DNA of 64,000 nucleotides. Origin: Leidyana gryllorum EB-2025a (lineage: Eukaryota; Apicomplexa). This document shows positions 25,920 to 36,122 of this stretch, piece after piece (the first letter of the stretch is position 1; every line of letters starts with the position of its first letter). A program made the position numbers and the translations under genes. The notes beneath the pieces were generated by a model, which saw only the letters and a program-made list of their open reading frames with translations, had not been told where the DNA came from and did no database searches. The stretch covers positions 62,001 to 126,000 of the forward strand of contig JBLWGC010000041.1 in NCBI GenBank assembly GCA_048772705.1. Direction: 5' to 3'.

Positions 25920-26844
25920 TACACCCCCTAATACAATGTGCTAAGTCTAAGTACGTTCGTTCGGTTTGGCCTACCCCTGCTCGAGACTTCCACGCGCCAC
26001 GCCGAGTATCGAATTCCTCGGCAACTTTCGGCCGTTCCGGACTCGCCGACCTGTCTCGGAACCTATCGTGATCCCATCGTTCTTCGTCATCAGTGTGGTA
26101 GCGGTGACTGAACAGCGACGAATCGAATGAGGACCACAGAAAAGCACCTACCGAGTGCCAGCCGCTCGACGTCTCCGTTCCGACCTTTCATACGCCGCAA
26201 ACAGAGGGTTGTGAGGGTCAGGCGGCGGACGGTCCCAATCGTCCTCATCCTGCTCCTGACCTCCAGCAGTTTCTCTGTGCTCTTCTTTCAAACGATGCTT
26301 GTCGCGTCTTCCACCAACATGTGGGGAGCGAGATCGCCGTCTCCGCCGGGGCGGTGACGACGAGGGCTCTCTTCTTACATATGCAGCGCCCTCCTCGGAC
26401 TGTTCCTCTTTCACCCCCAGCAGCCGTCTCCGTCTCTTGTGTCGGATCCCCGATGCATCACTGTCGCTGTCCGACGAACTGCTGAACTTTTCCTCTTTGA
26501 CTTTGTACTCCTCTGCATATCTCTTTCGTCGATCAGAGTCCACCGTGTCCCACTGACGCGAGGAGGGAGTGTCCTCCTCGTACGCCGGCTTCGAACGCAT
26601 CGGACTACGCATCCTCTTCCGTGGTACCGGTGACGAGTCTCGATTCCAGTAACGGCGGGGCCGCGAAGGCGAGTAGGAGGAACGTCGCACCTCTTTGTTC
26701 GTAGGACGTGCTGTTGTGCCCAATTGAGCTCGCCATCGCCGTTCCCACTCTTGTGCAGCCTAAAGTTCTTTGTATACCTCCCACCATCGGGGCCTACGTG
26801 CTCACCAACTCTTCTTGGGAAAATCCAGCACCAGTTCGAGGCAT
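25920..26844 (-). CDS. RS/RE-rich nuclear protein, possible Btz (CASC3)-type motif
   Basis: The ATG at 26844 gives MPRTGAGFSQEEL, then a 45-nt intron, then AAQEWERRWRAQLG. The body is basic and Ser/Arg rich (SYSPSRPRRYWNRDSSP, PRKRMRSP, SPPRRRRRSRSP), typical of splicing-associated or mRNP proteins. DDWDRPPPDPHNPLFAAYE follows, then an intron near 26155, and a last visible exon with DDEERWDHDRFRDR and RRGAWKSRAG. The W-x-HDRF pattern resembles the exon-junction-complex (Btz/SELOR) motif, but this is weak. The exact 3' end is uncertain (about 25920-26000). No enzyme domain. Confidence 0.55.
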
Positions 26845-26876
26845 TTATATCACTTTTGGCACCCCAAAAAGTCACG

Positions 26877-28933
26877 TCATTCTGCTCTCCGCTTCGAACC
26901 CTTCAGGTCTGACAAAATGAAATCTTTCAGTCCCCCAGTCCGTGTTGCCTTCTTTGTTCCTTCGCGTTCGCGATGCCGCTCATCCCTCGAAGGCCGCGGC
27001 TCCTCTCGCTCCCGGTGCTCCCTCTCTCGATGCTCACGCTCACGATGTCTCTCTTCGCGGTCTCTCTCCTTCTCACGGTCCCGATCGCGATGACGCGTCT
27101 CACCCTCTCCCATCGTGCCGCGTTTCGATGACCTGTGATGCCGTGGTGGACCCGCTGGAGGAGGCTCAACCGCCGGCCGAGGCACGTGGGTGGGACTCTC
27201 GTTCACTCCTTCACCTCCAGCCCTCGACTCGGTCCGGGAAGTCAACCGTTTTGGCGGCAGCCCATCCACTCCTACACGCTCGCTCTTGGAACTCTTCCGT
27301 GGTATTGGCTGGTCCATCTCTACAGTCGGCCTCCGAGGGGACTGACGCCCAGCATCCATGGATTCCGACGTCTTCCGGGCAGCCATTCTCTGTGTCTCGT
27401 CCGATACAGCATCAGTGACCACGCCTGGCTGTGAGGTCTGCGTGAGGCCGGTTGGAATGAAGACTTTGATAGAGAACACCTACCGCTATTTCGGTCAAAA
27501 AGTCGTTCAGTGAGGGAGGAACCGGCACTTGTAACAGGGTTGGCAGATTAGTCACCGCACTGGTCGGCTGACGGCGTATAAGGGTCTGAATGGGAATGTC
27601 AAACCCGTTCAAACCCAACTCTCGCATCCATTGCCTGCGAGCAGTGAAAATCACACAATATTCATTTCTTCAAACCCCCTTACTCGAGCTCAGCACTCTT
27701 ATTAGCGTGTGCTGGGATGAATAAAGAGGTCGTCGGACTCTTTGTCGGATCCAATCTGCGGAAAGTCTATTGATCGCACGCTCACCCCTAACTCACTCCA
27801 CATCTCTGCGGCAGCTCTTCACTCTGATCCAGTTGTAAAGACGGTGCAGACTCCCGATGCTGCTCTCGTCTTCCAGGTTGGGCACAAATTGGAGATCGGC
27901 ACCATCTACGCACAGTGTCAACTCGAGTTCCTCTGAAACCTACTTACAACGAGCGCAGAGGTGACGCAGATAACACACAAAGATCGACTCCTCGTGGATC
28001 TTCTCGGGCGATGCATCTGTCCGGGCACTCGGCAATAAGTGCGATTTACAACCACAGACTAAGATTGGCACTCCCAGGTTCACAGCAATCTCGTCTCCGT
28101 CAGCATTGTCCGTGACGGCATCCGCTTCTGTGGACAGAGGATGACTCGGTGGGTCCAATCAAACACACACGTGTGTGGGCGGGGGTGGACACGCACGCAA
28201 GTAGACGATGCAAGCTGGCGGGTAGCAGAATAGGGACACGTACGTTTGTCACGCAGAGTTGAAAGGTCCGCCAGAAGCGAAGGCTGCTCAGGTTGACGTG
28301 GCAGAGTGTTGGCCTCCTCTATAGCAGCCGGAAGACTCTCAGCCAAGAACTTGAGCCATTGCTCGCACTTTTCGTAGGCACCCAGCGTCTATGGTGAGTG
28401 TTATCAGCGGTGTGAAATGGCGACGCTTACATCGGCCAAGTTTATGGTGATAATGCACATAAAGCTCATGAGCCCAAATTCTGCCCATCGACGTTTTAGA
28501 GAGGGGAAGGCAAAGTCGCTGCTCGTAATACATAAGATGGACCGGATAGCGCCATGAAATGGATTGGTCGCACCTATGAACAGGGTCTTGCAGAACAAGA
28601 CACCCGCAAGTTTGTATGTTGAAAGGTAGATCATAGTCTTTCGGTATACGCATTGGGATGCACGCATAGTCAAACAAGGAGAGCCCTCCTGTGTCGAGAA
28701 AGTTATCATCTCGTTCACTAGCATCACTCAAACTTTGGTTCCCGACTCGTTGCAGATTGCCCAGAAGGGTAGATTTGCCTGAGCCAACTTCGCCTGAGCC
28801 AGATCAATATAGATGTGTGTTTGCGAGATAGATGGTCCTTACCAACCACGAGGATTGTGCCATTACTGGTCTTCCTGTGTGTTTTGGCTGCAGCCTGGAG
28901 AGTCCTCTCCCAGGCAGTTTGCGCGGTAGCCAT
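26877..28933 (-). CDS. Cytoplasmic dynein light intermediate chain-like protein with RE-rich tail
   Basis: Subunit of the dynein motor with a RAS-like fold. The ATG at 28933 gives MATAQTAWERTLQAAAKTHRK, and GTILVVG spliced to GKSTLLGNLQRVG forms the P-loop. Later: FLDTGGLSLFDYACIPMRIP, EKCEQWLKFLAESLP, VNLGVPILVCGCKS (TKCD-like strand) and GADLQFVPNLEDESSIGSLHRLYNWI. The C-terminal 150 residues are unusual: Pro/Ser rich, then near-continuous Arg/Glu/Asp/His repeats (DRDREKERDREERHRERE). Many short introns; one (about 28130-28235) carries the CACACACGTGTGTG palindrome. The start is only 9 bp after the stop codon of the upstream gene. The LIC assignment is good; the subtype (dynein 1 rather than dynein 2) is less sure. 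Confidence 0.75.
28164..28177. repeat. 14-bp palindrome in dynein LIC intron
   Basis: CACACACGTGTGTG, perfect inverted symmetry, inside a predicted intron. Confidence 0.6.
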
Positions 28934-28942
28934 ATATTTCTA

Positions 28943-30704
28943 TTAGAATTTTGCAAGAGGGGGAGGAAGACTGAGATCAGGTGGTTCATTGATCACGACC
29001 ACCTCTTTGACCCGACCCATGTGCGTCTGCAAGGATTGCGTGAGGTGCCTGCACGGACAGGAGAAAGTGAGAAAACAATCGCCACCACGCACCGGATCTG
29101 GCTAAACGTCTTCCATTTACTAAGCTGAGCGCTGGATGTGCCAAGGGCCCGCCTCTCCGCTTGATTTGATAACCAAGACAGCCGGTCTTGGAGTCGCTGG
29201 CTAACGTGGAGCAGTTCTCCGGGTGTCGGATCTCGGGGGACTGCCGACAGACGTAACTGAGTACCAAAAACGTATGTGTGTGTGGAGTCCGCCCATGATG
29301 TATATGTACCTTGTCTATGAGATCGTTTCTCCGCCACAGGAGATTCTCCCATGGCTGATATACTAGGGGAGCGAACGCAGCCGGAGACGTCATTGGCGAC
29401 TTTACCGGGCTTCCACTTATGGGTGCGGCGGGCGCAGTTGGCAACGCAGGTGGTGTAGGGGCTCCCACTTCGGGATTAGACGTTACAAAGCCATTATCCA
29501 CACTACCCCCACTGGTGCGCATCCTTTTAGCTGGCGGCAGCTCTTCCTGCAAGGGTTCGGGATTGAGCTCAACATCGTCCAAAAGAGTATTCATTTCAGT
29601 CATCCAGGGCACCCCCTCCGACGCCGTCATGGTGGGCCCGCGCTGGTCACTCTCCTCCTGAGTTCCATCTTTCACTTTGGGAGGAGTTTCCTTTTTCTCA
29701 TCTTCGGCCCCCCCGAAAGTGCGCACCTCCTCTAATCCCTTATGTGTCTTTCGTATTATCGGGGCTCCAGGATCTTCTCGCAATATGACCTGTTGCTGGA
29801 AGTACTTTTCAGCCTCCGTCTCACGCTTCCGCTTCAAAGCTTCCGGAGCCAAGTCCTGTCGATTAGAAGAAACGATGAGCGCGTAATTCAATCATTCATA
29901 ATCGACGTGCAGAAGCGACCGGAACGTCAAAATGACTCACTCACTCACCTTGGCGTCCATAGCAACCAGTTGATCGATACTGATCTCGCCTCTCAAGATC
30001 TTGAATCTCAGCTCTTTATTGTTTTCGCGCTTGAGGTTTTGAAATAGCTCATGGAACTTTTGTCGCTGCAGTTTGGGGTCCATTGAATGTTCCTCGCATA
30101 GCACATCGAGCGCTTGTAATGTCGACAGAGCCATTTGAGTTGCGCCATCCTCGCTCGCCGCCAACAGAGACAGATTGCTCGTTGGTTCACCTGCTTCCGC
30201 GAACTCCTCGATTCCTTTTGCGAAGATCTCTCTCAGTTTCTCAATCTTCTTCAGAGTCATTGCTGACATTGCGTTCATTTGCTCTCGAGCATCGGGCGTG
30301 CCGCCCGGGGGCGGGGTGCTCCCAATGATGTCTTCCGGAGGAAAGGCTGACGCCATACCATAGGCATTCGCGCCGTCCTCATATCCAGCATAGGGCTGCT
30401 CATACGGGCCTTGGGGCCCATCATAGGGTGTTTGAGCCACAGCCTCCGGCTCCACCGGCAGACCGTAGGCGCCTTCTTGTCCAACTGTTGGCGAGGCATA
30501 AAGAGTTGGAGACTGCAAGTCGTTCGGATCAGTGTGGTCCGCAAAGGGAGAGGGTGCGAATATCTGAGGGGGGGCTGACTCAGGACCACCCGGGGGCCCC
30601 TCTGCGCCCAGTACATAATCTGTATTCATCCATTCACTTGGAGCGGGTACTAACGGTAAGCCTCCATACTCGTCCTCATATTGCCGTGGAGGACTACTCT
30701 GCAT
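28943..30704 (-). CDS. TFIIS central-domain protein with C-terminal SPOC-like region
   Basis: Likely transcription or chromatin factor that binds RNA polymerase II, like PHF3/DIDO/Bye1 but without a visible PHD finger. The N-terminus is Pro/Tyr/Gly rich and disordered. The TFIIS-M domain follows: RQKFHELFQNLKRENNKELRFKILRGEISIDQLVAMDAK, spliced to DLAPEALKRKRETEAEKYFQQQ. After a disordered linker comes PWENLLWRRNDL and, after an intron, TQLRLSAVPRDPTPGELLHVSQRLQDRLSWL, then a last exon ending PPPLAKF. That final part is compatible with a SPOC fold, by layout only. No C-terminal zinc ribbon of true TFIIS. A T9-CGAGTGACC element lies just upstream of the start codon (30735-30718). Confidence 0.75.
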
Positions 30705-30832
30705 CGCGATGTGAAGTGGTCACTCGAAAAAAAAAGTGTTATCATCCTCGAGATAGTAGGAGCTCAGCTCCTCTGATGGAGCATCACAGCAATTCTTATT
30801 GTCTGAGTTATGTGTTGGAGTGTCTGTGTGTT

Positions 30833-32558
30833 CTAAACTGGGGACGTAGACTCACGAGGTCTGGTGATACCTCCAAGGCCACACCAGCTTTTGACTATCT
30901 GAGGACTGGGAGGTGTCAAAGGTCTACTGGAACGGTTAGTGGAGTGGTGCTGGAGTGTGGCAACTTCATCTTCTGATCCGCTGTTGTCATATCGCTCGCT
31001 AAACGAGTTGGAGGTGGTTTTCGTGGCGTTTCCCCTCCAATGACGACTTTTTCCCACTGATCCAGCAGCTTTGGTGACTTCAGGACTCTGGCGAATAGCC
31101 GACACACCCACGTTGAAGTTCCGGCAGGGGACCACCAGCACCTGCACGGAGGCGAGCGCTTTGGTACCACTGGCTGGGTGCATCAGTAACGGCAGAGAAC
31201 TGCTCAAAACCGACACTGTTTGCGCAATCAGATGCACAACCTGTCTCATGTTGTGAGGGGCCCAATCCTCAGACGGGGATGTAGCATCCCAGCAAGCGAC
31301 CAGATGCAGACGAGGTACCTCAGACAAAACTTCCAGAATAGTGGGTACTGCTTCTCGCAGCCACGCTTGCTCCAGGCTTCGATAGTTGAGTGGGAGTCGA
31401 TCCCAGGATGGACATCTGATGTGGTGGGTGGATGAAGGGTGGTCGAGCACCTCTTACCGGCTGTAGACAAAGAGTGTCTTCTCACTGTCGGTGGCCGACT
31501 CGAGTAAATGCACCTTGAGAGACGGCTGGTTGTCCCTCCGAGATGTTTCGGGTTCATTGAACGCGTTGACCGCACATAGCGCCTGTATCCCGGGCACCGC
31601 TCTCCGACAGCTTACAAATGGCAGCAATCGGGAGGTTTTGAGATTGGAGGACGCTTCTTCCCGGGAGGGCGCCGGAGGAGTGTGGCAATAACGCAGGAGG
31701 TAGCTGGGCGGGGAATAACAGATTTCTTCTACTATCATTCGCTTGATGTACGGTCTGAATGTCAGAGCCGTCGGATGAGTGCTGTCTTCCGCCCGCGCAG
31801 CCAGGAGGCGCGAGAAGGGTCGTCCTCGGTGCCATGGGAGACGCAGATACGCGCACGGCAACTGAGACTTTTGTCGAGATTACTTGCCAATTCAACTCAC
31901 GGGAAGAGAGGCCACGGTGAAGCCTACCGGGCCTTCATCAGTCTGTTCAGTGCGAGCGATGGTGGGTTGCGACACGTGTTGATGATAGCGAATTTGTGGC
32001 GGATAGACCACCGATGGTTGATAGGCAGACCCTCCTATCGGGGGATTGTATGCGGTCTGATATAAGTTATGATACATAGATTGTGTAGCGGGCGGGGCCA
32101 AAGGGGAAGGCGACCGAAAACATGCAGGTGCACTCAACATATCAGCCCTCGTGGATAAAATGGGTGGGTCTACGCTGATACTCGTTGTAGAGTTTTTGCT
32201 TAAGTTTGATGTTCTCCTGCCGAAGTCGCGCGTAGCCCTCCTCCAAACGTGAATATCGATCAAGAATGGCCTCTAGCGGCAAAGCGTACAAATGTTTCCC
32301 TAAACCGCGCCTCCCAGCATTGTCCTCTATGTATATGTCCTTCACATAAGCGTACATCCCACCCGGCAGTATTGCCATGCGGTTGTTCCCTGTACCATGT
32401 CCTTCATGATCGTGGGAAGGTTCACACGTCAACTTGTCCACGTCAGGGGCGACCAGCTGTTCCATCCGAGGAGGCAACGTCTTTCTACCCACTGACAGAT
32501 TCACCGATTGTGTTGCGCCTCCGCAGAGTCTACGTTCATTTTGACTTTCAGCCACCAT
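30833..32558 (-). CDS. Unrecognised protein with central coiled coil
   Basis: The ATG at 32558 gives MVAESQNERRLCGG. A conserved-looking block LPGGMYAYVKDIYIEDNAGRRGLGKHLYALPLEAI runs into a coiled coil, ILDRYSRLEEGYARLRQENIKLKQKLYNEYQ. After a short intron comes a Tyr/Pro/Gln-rich stretch (QSMYHNLYQTAYNPP). A globular part then includes RPYIKRMIVEEICYSPPSYLL, SLKVHLLESATDSEKTLFVYS, NYRSLEQAWLREAVPTILEVLSEVPRLHLVACWDA and QVLVVPCRNFNVGV. The C-terminus is Ser/Thr rich. I cannot assign a family. Exon borders inside 31450-31900 are approximate. Divergent from the RsmE-like gene (50 bp between start codons). Confidence 0.55.
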
Positions 32559-32608
32559 GGCACGCACATGCACTTCTATCTCATGATACGCGGTCAAAAA
32601 AAGCTTAA
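32559..32608. promoter_or_regulatory. 50-bp spacer between divergent start codons with GGTCA7
   Basis: Lies between the coiled-coil gene and the RsmE-like gene. GGTCAAAAAAA at 32592-32602; read towards the minus-strand gene it is T7-GACC. Confidence 0.5.
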
Positions 32609-33800
32609 ATGAACCTCCTCCTGGTGGACTCGGCCTCCCTCGATGACAATGGCTGCTTTCTCTTGGCGAAAGAGACACTCGACCACCTGCGTAACGTACT
32701 CAAGGCCGAGGTGAGTACCCTGGAATCAACCCGCGCACACAATAAGTGGCCACCTTCTACAGAGAGGAGATGCTGTCAAGGTGGGTATCATCGACGGTCA
32801 ACGAGGTTTAGGCCAACTCGACTTGGACACTCCTGGCAAGGAGACTTGTCGACTACTCCCACTCCGTTTCCAATCCGTCGCTGGCATCCTATCCTATCTC
32901 GCCGAGGCTCACGCTGCAGAGTCTCCCGCTACCGAGCAGCCAACTTACATTTGGCCCCCCATCTCCGCGTATGAGAGAGCGTTGTGGAGTGAGTCTCCGA
33001 TCCTCGATGATCCCAACAGTATGGGGACGCCGAGAATGACGGGAGATGTAGCGGTAATCGAGAAGGGTAATTCAGAGCCCTTCAAGTATCCGCCCACTGA
33101 CCTCAAGGGCTTCAAACCCTTCAACTCTACTGTAAGCCGGGTGAAGATGCCTTTGGTCGACTTGGCCTTAGCGTTACCCCGGCCTCGTACCTTCGACAAG
33201 GTGCTGCAGTTCATCACCTCCATGTCGGTTGGCAGAATAACCATCTTTGCCGGTACTCGAGCCGATCTGGCTTATATGAGCAGTCCCAAGGTTACGGGTC
33301 CTGAAGCTGCGAAGAGTATCAAATTGGGTCTCGAACAGAGCGGGAAGACCACAATGCCACCAGTCGACGTTGTCGGTTCATGGAACTCTGCCCTGATCCA
33401 AATAAAAGAACACGTCGAGAGGGAAGGCCACTTGGTACTGGTTGCCCATCCATACCCCGTACCTGGGCGTGAGAAGGGCGTTCCCCTAAACCTCTTGGAG
33501 ACGCCTATTCTTCAGCACCAGGGCCCCGTTCTGATCATATTGGGGCCCGAGAGGGGCTTCACTAACGAGGAATTGGTTACAATCCTGGATTCCGTCCCTA
33601 ATACCTATCTGGTAGATTTGGGGTCCGACATCCTAAGATGTGAAGTTGCATGCTGTGCGCTGATGGCTCAATGCCAATTGTTACTGCAGAAATCCCCATT
33701 ACGGCCCCTCGAATACGAGCGGAAAGCGCCAGCCGACCTTCGGAGAAGGGATCGGTACCGAGTGAGCGCACGAGGACTTCGAAGTAGCAAGAAAAATTAA
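32609..33800 (+). CDS. RsmE-family rRNA (uracil-N3) methyltransferase
   Basis: Two exons (32609-32710, 32763-33800), 379 residues, one 52-nt intron. SPOUT-class enzyme; bacterial RsmE makes m3U1498 in 16S rRNA, and eukaryotic versions act in organelles. The N-terminal PUA-like part reads HLRNVLKAERGDAVKVGIIDGQRGLGQL. The SPOUT part shows VDLALALPRPRTFDKVLQFITSMSVGRITIF, LGLEQSGKTTMPPVDVVGSW, LIILGPERGFTNEEL (GPEGG motif with Arg for Gly) and LVDLGSDILRCEVACCALMAQ (LGxRILRxETA motif). There is no obvious organelle targeting sequence at the N-terminus. The long insertion between the PUA and SPOUT parts (LLPLRFQSVAGIL to PTDLKG) is not usual in bacteria. Confidence 0.9.
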
Positions 33801-33802
33801 TT

Positions 33803-34036
33803 ATGTTGCATCGTGAGCTCCGTTCGTTCAACCGATCTGAGAGACGACGGGCTCAAAGGGACCAGGCACGCGAGAAGAAGAGGCTTATTCTCGGAACCTG
33901 CGCTCTGATCTCGGTGGTATCCATAATGGGCGTGACCTTGACCAGCATGACAGATATGTACCACATGGACCTACATCATACTCATCGGATGGCACCCTGG
34001 AGGCTTGTTGGCGGCATCTTCGGCCAGGATCTTTGA
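33803..34036 (+). CDS. Small single-pass membrane protein (77 residues)
   Basis: Starts two bases after the RsmE-like stop codon. The first 27 residues are strongly basic (RSERRRAQRDQAREKKR), followed by one TM segment (LILGTCALISVVSIMGVTL) and a short Met/His-rich tail (MTDMYHMDLHHTHRM). No family recognised. The tight spacing could mean a shared transcript, or that the frame is a chance one; the clear basic-then-TM pattern supports a real gene, perhaps in the mitochondrial inner membrane or ER. Confidence 0.45.
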   Translation: MLHRELRSFNRSERRRAQRDQAREKKRLILGTCALISVVSIMGVTLTSMTDMYHMDLHHTHRMAPWRLVGGIFGQDL

Positions 34037-34503
34037 ACTGAACCAAAATACAGGGTAGAATACTGACTGATCATGCATTAGTTGCTCGCTTTGACAAACA
34101 AATATATATTTATACCATCATGAACCCAATGCGCTGGACGGTAGTCCGTCAATTCCACCCTCCCGACGTAACTTGGGCGATCTTCGCCTGCTGAGGCATA
34201 GCTATTAGACAGGAGCGCGATTGCACTGAGAGTTTGGGTTTATATTAATGTACTGTGGGTAGGGGAGGAGAAAATACGAAAATCTATCTTCGTCAGCGAC
34301 ATTCGCGATCGCCGTCGAAGGGGGCAAATACACTTCATAGCATCCACCAACTACGGGGGTGGGGGGAGGGGAGGATAAAAAGCGTGGAAGACGTACGGCG
34401 GTAAGCTGACTCGCTCCTCACACCGACGGGAAGCTTCAACAATCATTGGTAGGGAATGTTGTAATTGGAATCGGTTGGATAAAAAGGGAGGTGAGTAACG
34501 GGG
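34037..34503. other. Gene-free stretch, 467 bp
   Basis: 3' flank of the small membrane gene and of ISCU (converging ends). Contains an AT-rich part (caaatatatatttatacc near 34100) and a G-rich tract (gggggtggggggaggggagg near 34356-34375). I see no ORF or tRNA. Confidence 0.6.
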
Positions 34504-35101
34504 TCAAGCCGAAGGGGGGGAACCTCCTGCAGCTGGACCCGCTTTCTTGTCCTGCCAGTCTTTGATGGCCAGTTTTATAGCGTCCTCAGCGAGAAGAGAG
34601 CAGTGAATCTTCACAGGAGGCAGAGCCAAAGAATCTGAAGCATTGTTGATAAAGTGCCAAGAACGCACGGTAGACTCACCAGCAATATCCGAATTCTTGA
34701 TTTGGAGAGCCTCGGTGACTGGCTTCCCTTTAATGAGCTCGGACGCATACGAAGACGAAGCTATGGCAGACCCACATCCAAAAGCTTTGAATTTGACATC
34801 AGCTATACGGTCATTCTCATCTATTTTCACTTGAAGCTTGATGACATCTCCACAAGCTGCTTTTCCCACCACAGCGGTACTGTTGATAACATATGGAAAG
34901 TAGAGCTTGAAATCTATCGTAGACTCACCCAACGTTTGGATCATTCTTATCAAGAACGCCCACATTGCGCGGCGCTGTGAAGTGCTCATGCACCAAGGCC
35001 GAATAGTTGCGCAGGACTGGTCTTCGGCTGAGCCATGATGACTGAGCAGCCCTCAAGGTGAAACCAGTGGCAGGTCGGAAAGCTGCGCGAAGAGTCAACA
35101 T
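34504..35101 (-). CDS. ISCU: Mitochondrial Fe-S cluster scaffold ISCU/IscU
   Basis: Scaffold on which NFS1 and frataxin build [2Fe-2S] clusters. Three exons. An N-terminal Arg/Ser-rich presequence (MLTLRAAFRPATGFTLRAAQ) is followed by PRNVGVLDKNDPNVG-TAVVGKAACGDVIKLQVKID. The first cluster ligand is Cys in KAACGD, the second in KAFGCGSAIASSS, and the third in LPPVKIHCSLLAEDAIK; the LPPVK motif for the HSP70 chaperone is intact. Both introns carry GTGAGTCTAC donors. The C-terminus has an Ala/Gly/Pro tail. Divergent from PIG-L with a 35-bp spacer. Confidence 0.96.
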
Positions 35102-35136
35102 GCTGACAGGGGAGGTCAAAAAAAAATGCGAGAGAA
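35102..35136. promoter_or_regulatory. 35-bp spacer between divergent start codons with GGTCA9
   Basis: Between ISCU and PIG-L. GGTCAAAAAAAAA at 35114-35126. An out-of-frame ATG at 35126 opens a four-codon uORF whose TGA overlaps the PIG-L ATG (ATGA). Confidence 0.5.
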
Positions 35137-36088
35137 ATGAAATATCACCTTCCTATCTGGCCCACAGACCGTGTTGCTCTGATTGTGGCTCACCCCGATG
35201 ACGAGTCTATGTTCTTTGTTCCAACCTTGATCAGGCTGCGCAAACACTTGCTGAATTGGCAGTCACAGATGCATGTGTTATCAGTCACTACAGGTATGCC
35301 GAAGTCGTTGACGGGATTCGATGCCCTCAGGGAACTTCGGAGGAAAAGGTGTAAAACGTCGGGCGGAGTTTTATGATGCGTGTGAATCTGTGTTTGGTGT
35401 GTCCTCCGACACCGTGCGGGTTTTCGACAATCCCAACTTTCCTGACGGATGGGCGCCTTGGGACATGGCAGCGCTGAGTGCAGAATTGTTGGAATATGTT
35501 AATGAGCACAAGATTCAGCATGTAAGGGGTGTATGAATCAACCACAAGTTCCACAGATATTCACTTTCGACCTGGACGGTGTGTCCAAACATCCCAACCA
35601 CGCAGCCACGGCAGCGGCTTGCCTGTAAGCTAAAGGCTGACGAAGCAGTCGGTAGATGTACCTCGTCAGGATGTTGAAGAATACGATCAAAAAATCTGGC
35701 ATGAAGGACTGCTCGCTTCAGCAGGTGTTCACTTTGCAGACCATGTCGCTTTTGTCCAAGTATTTCGGGGTGGTGGCTTTATTGAGGCTTTGCCTTGAGT
35801 GGCTGGTGGGTCCCAGGATCATACCGGAGCCTCCAAGTGCTGTTCGTTTTATCGAATTTGGGCAGTTCATGGCAATTCGGTAAGGTTCACTCACACGACT
35901 TATTGAATCGAGCCGGATCGAGGAGCAGGGGTATGTGGCGGCACTGGTCTCAGCTGTTGCCACACCGACTGACTTTTACTGCCCTGGGGAGGTGAGTGAG
36001 CTTTAGATGAGATTTCCATTCAGCCATCAGTTACGCCTGGCTGAACGAGTACGAGGTGGCCCCGGTAGGCGGACCCAGAAAAAAATGA
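35137..36088 (+). CDS. PIGL: GlcNAc-PI de-N-acetylase, PIG-L family
   Basis: Second step of GPI anchor synthesis at the ER. Exon 1 has the zinc-binding motif AHPDDES (VALIVAHPDDESMFF), then HVLSVTTG spliced to NFGGKGVKRRAEFYDAC. Next: VRVFDNPNFPDGWAPWD and, after a short intron, FTFDLDGVSKHPNHAAT, with the second metal-site His pair (HxNH). The later exons (LLSKYFGVVALLRLCLEW, FIEFGQFMAIR, WRHWSQLLPHRL) match the family loosely. Splicing from 35630 onward, the final exon and the stop (36088 proposed, ending PRKK) are uncertain. No N-terminal TM is seen, unlike mammalian PIG-L. Confidence 0.8.
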
Positions 36089-36122
36089 CAGGATCGGGGC
36101 GGAGAGCTCGGTCGCATCTAAG

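Noticed and set aside
27433-27480. In-frame reading of KVFIPTG in the dynein LIC region, similar to the LIC motif FIPAG.
   Set aside because: The bases lie in a typical 46-nt intron (GTAGGT to ACGCAG) and only its removal keeps the flanking coding frames joined. The likeness is probably chance.
32609-33800. RsmE as a lateral transfer.
   Set aside because: RsmE homologues are widespread in eukaryotes with organelle ribosomes; the gene has an intron and a lineage-specific insertion, so transfer is not needed as an explanation.
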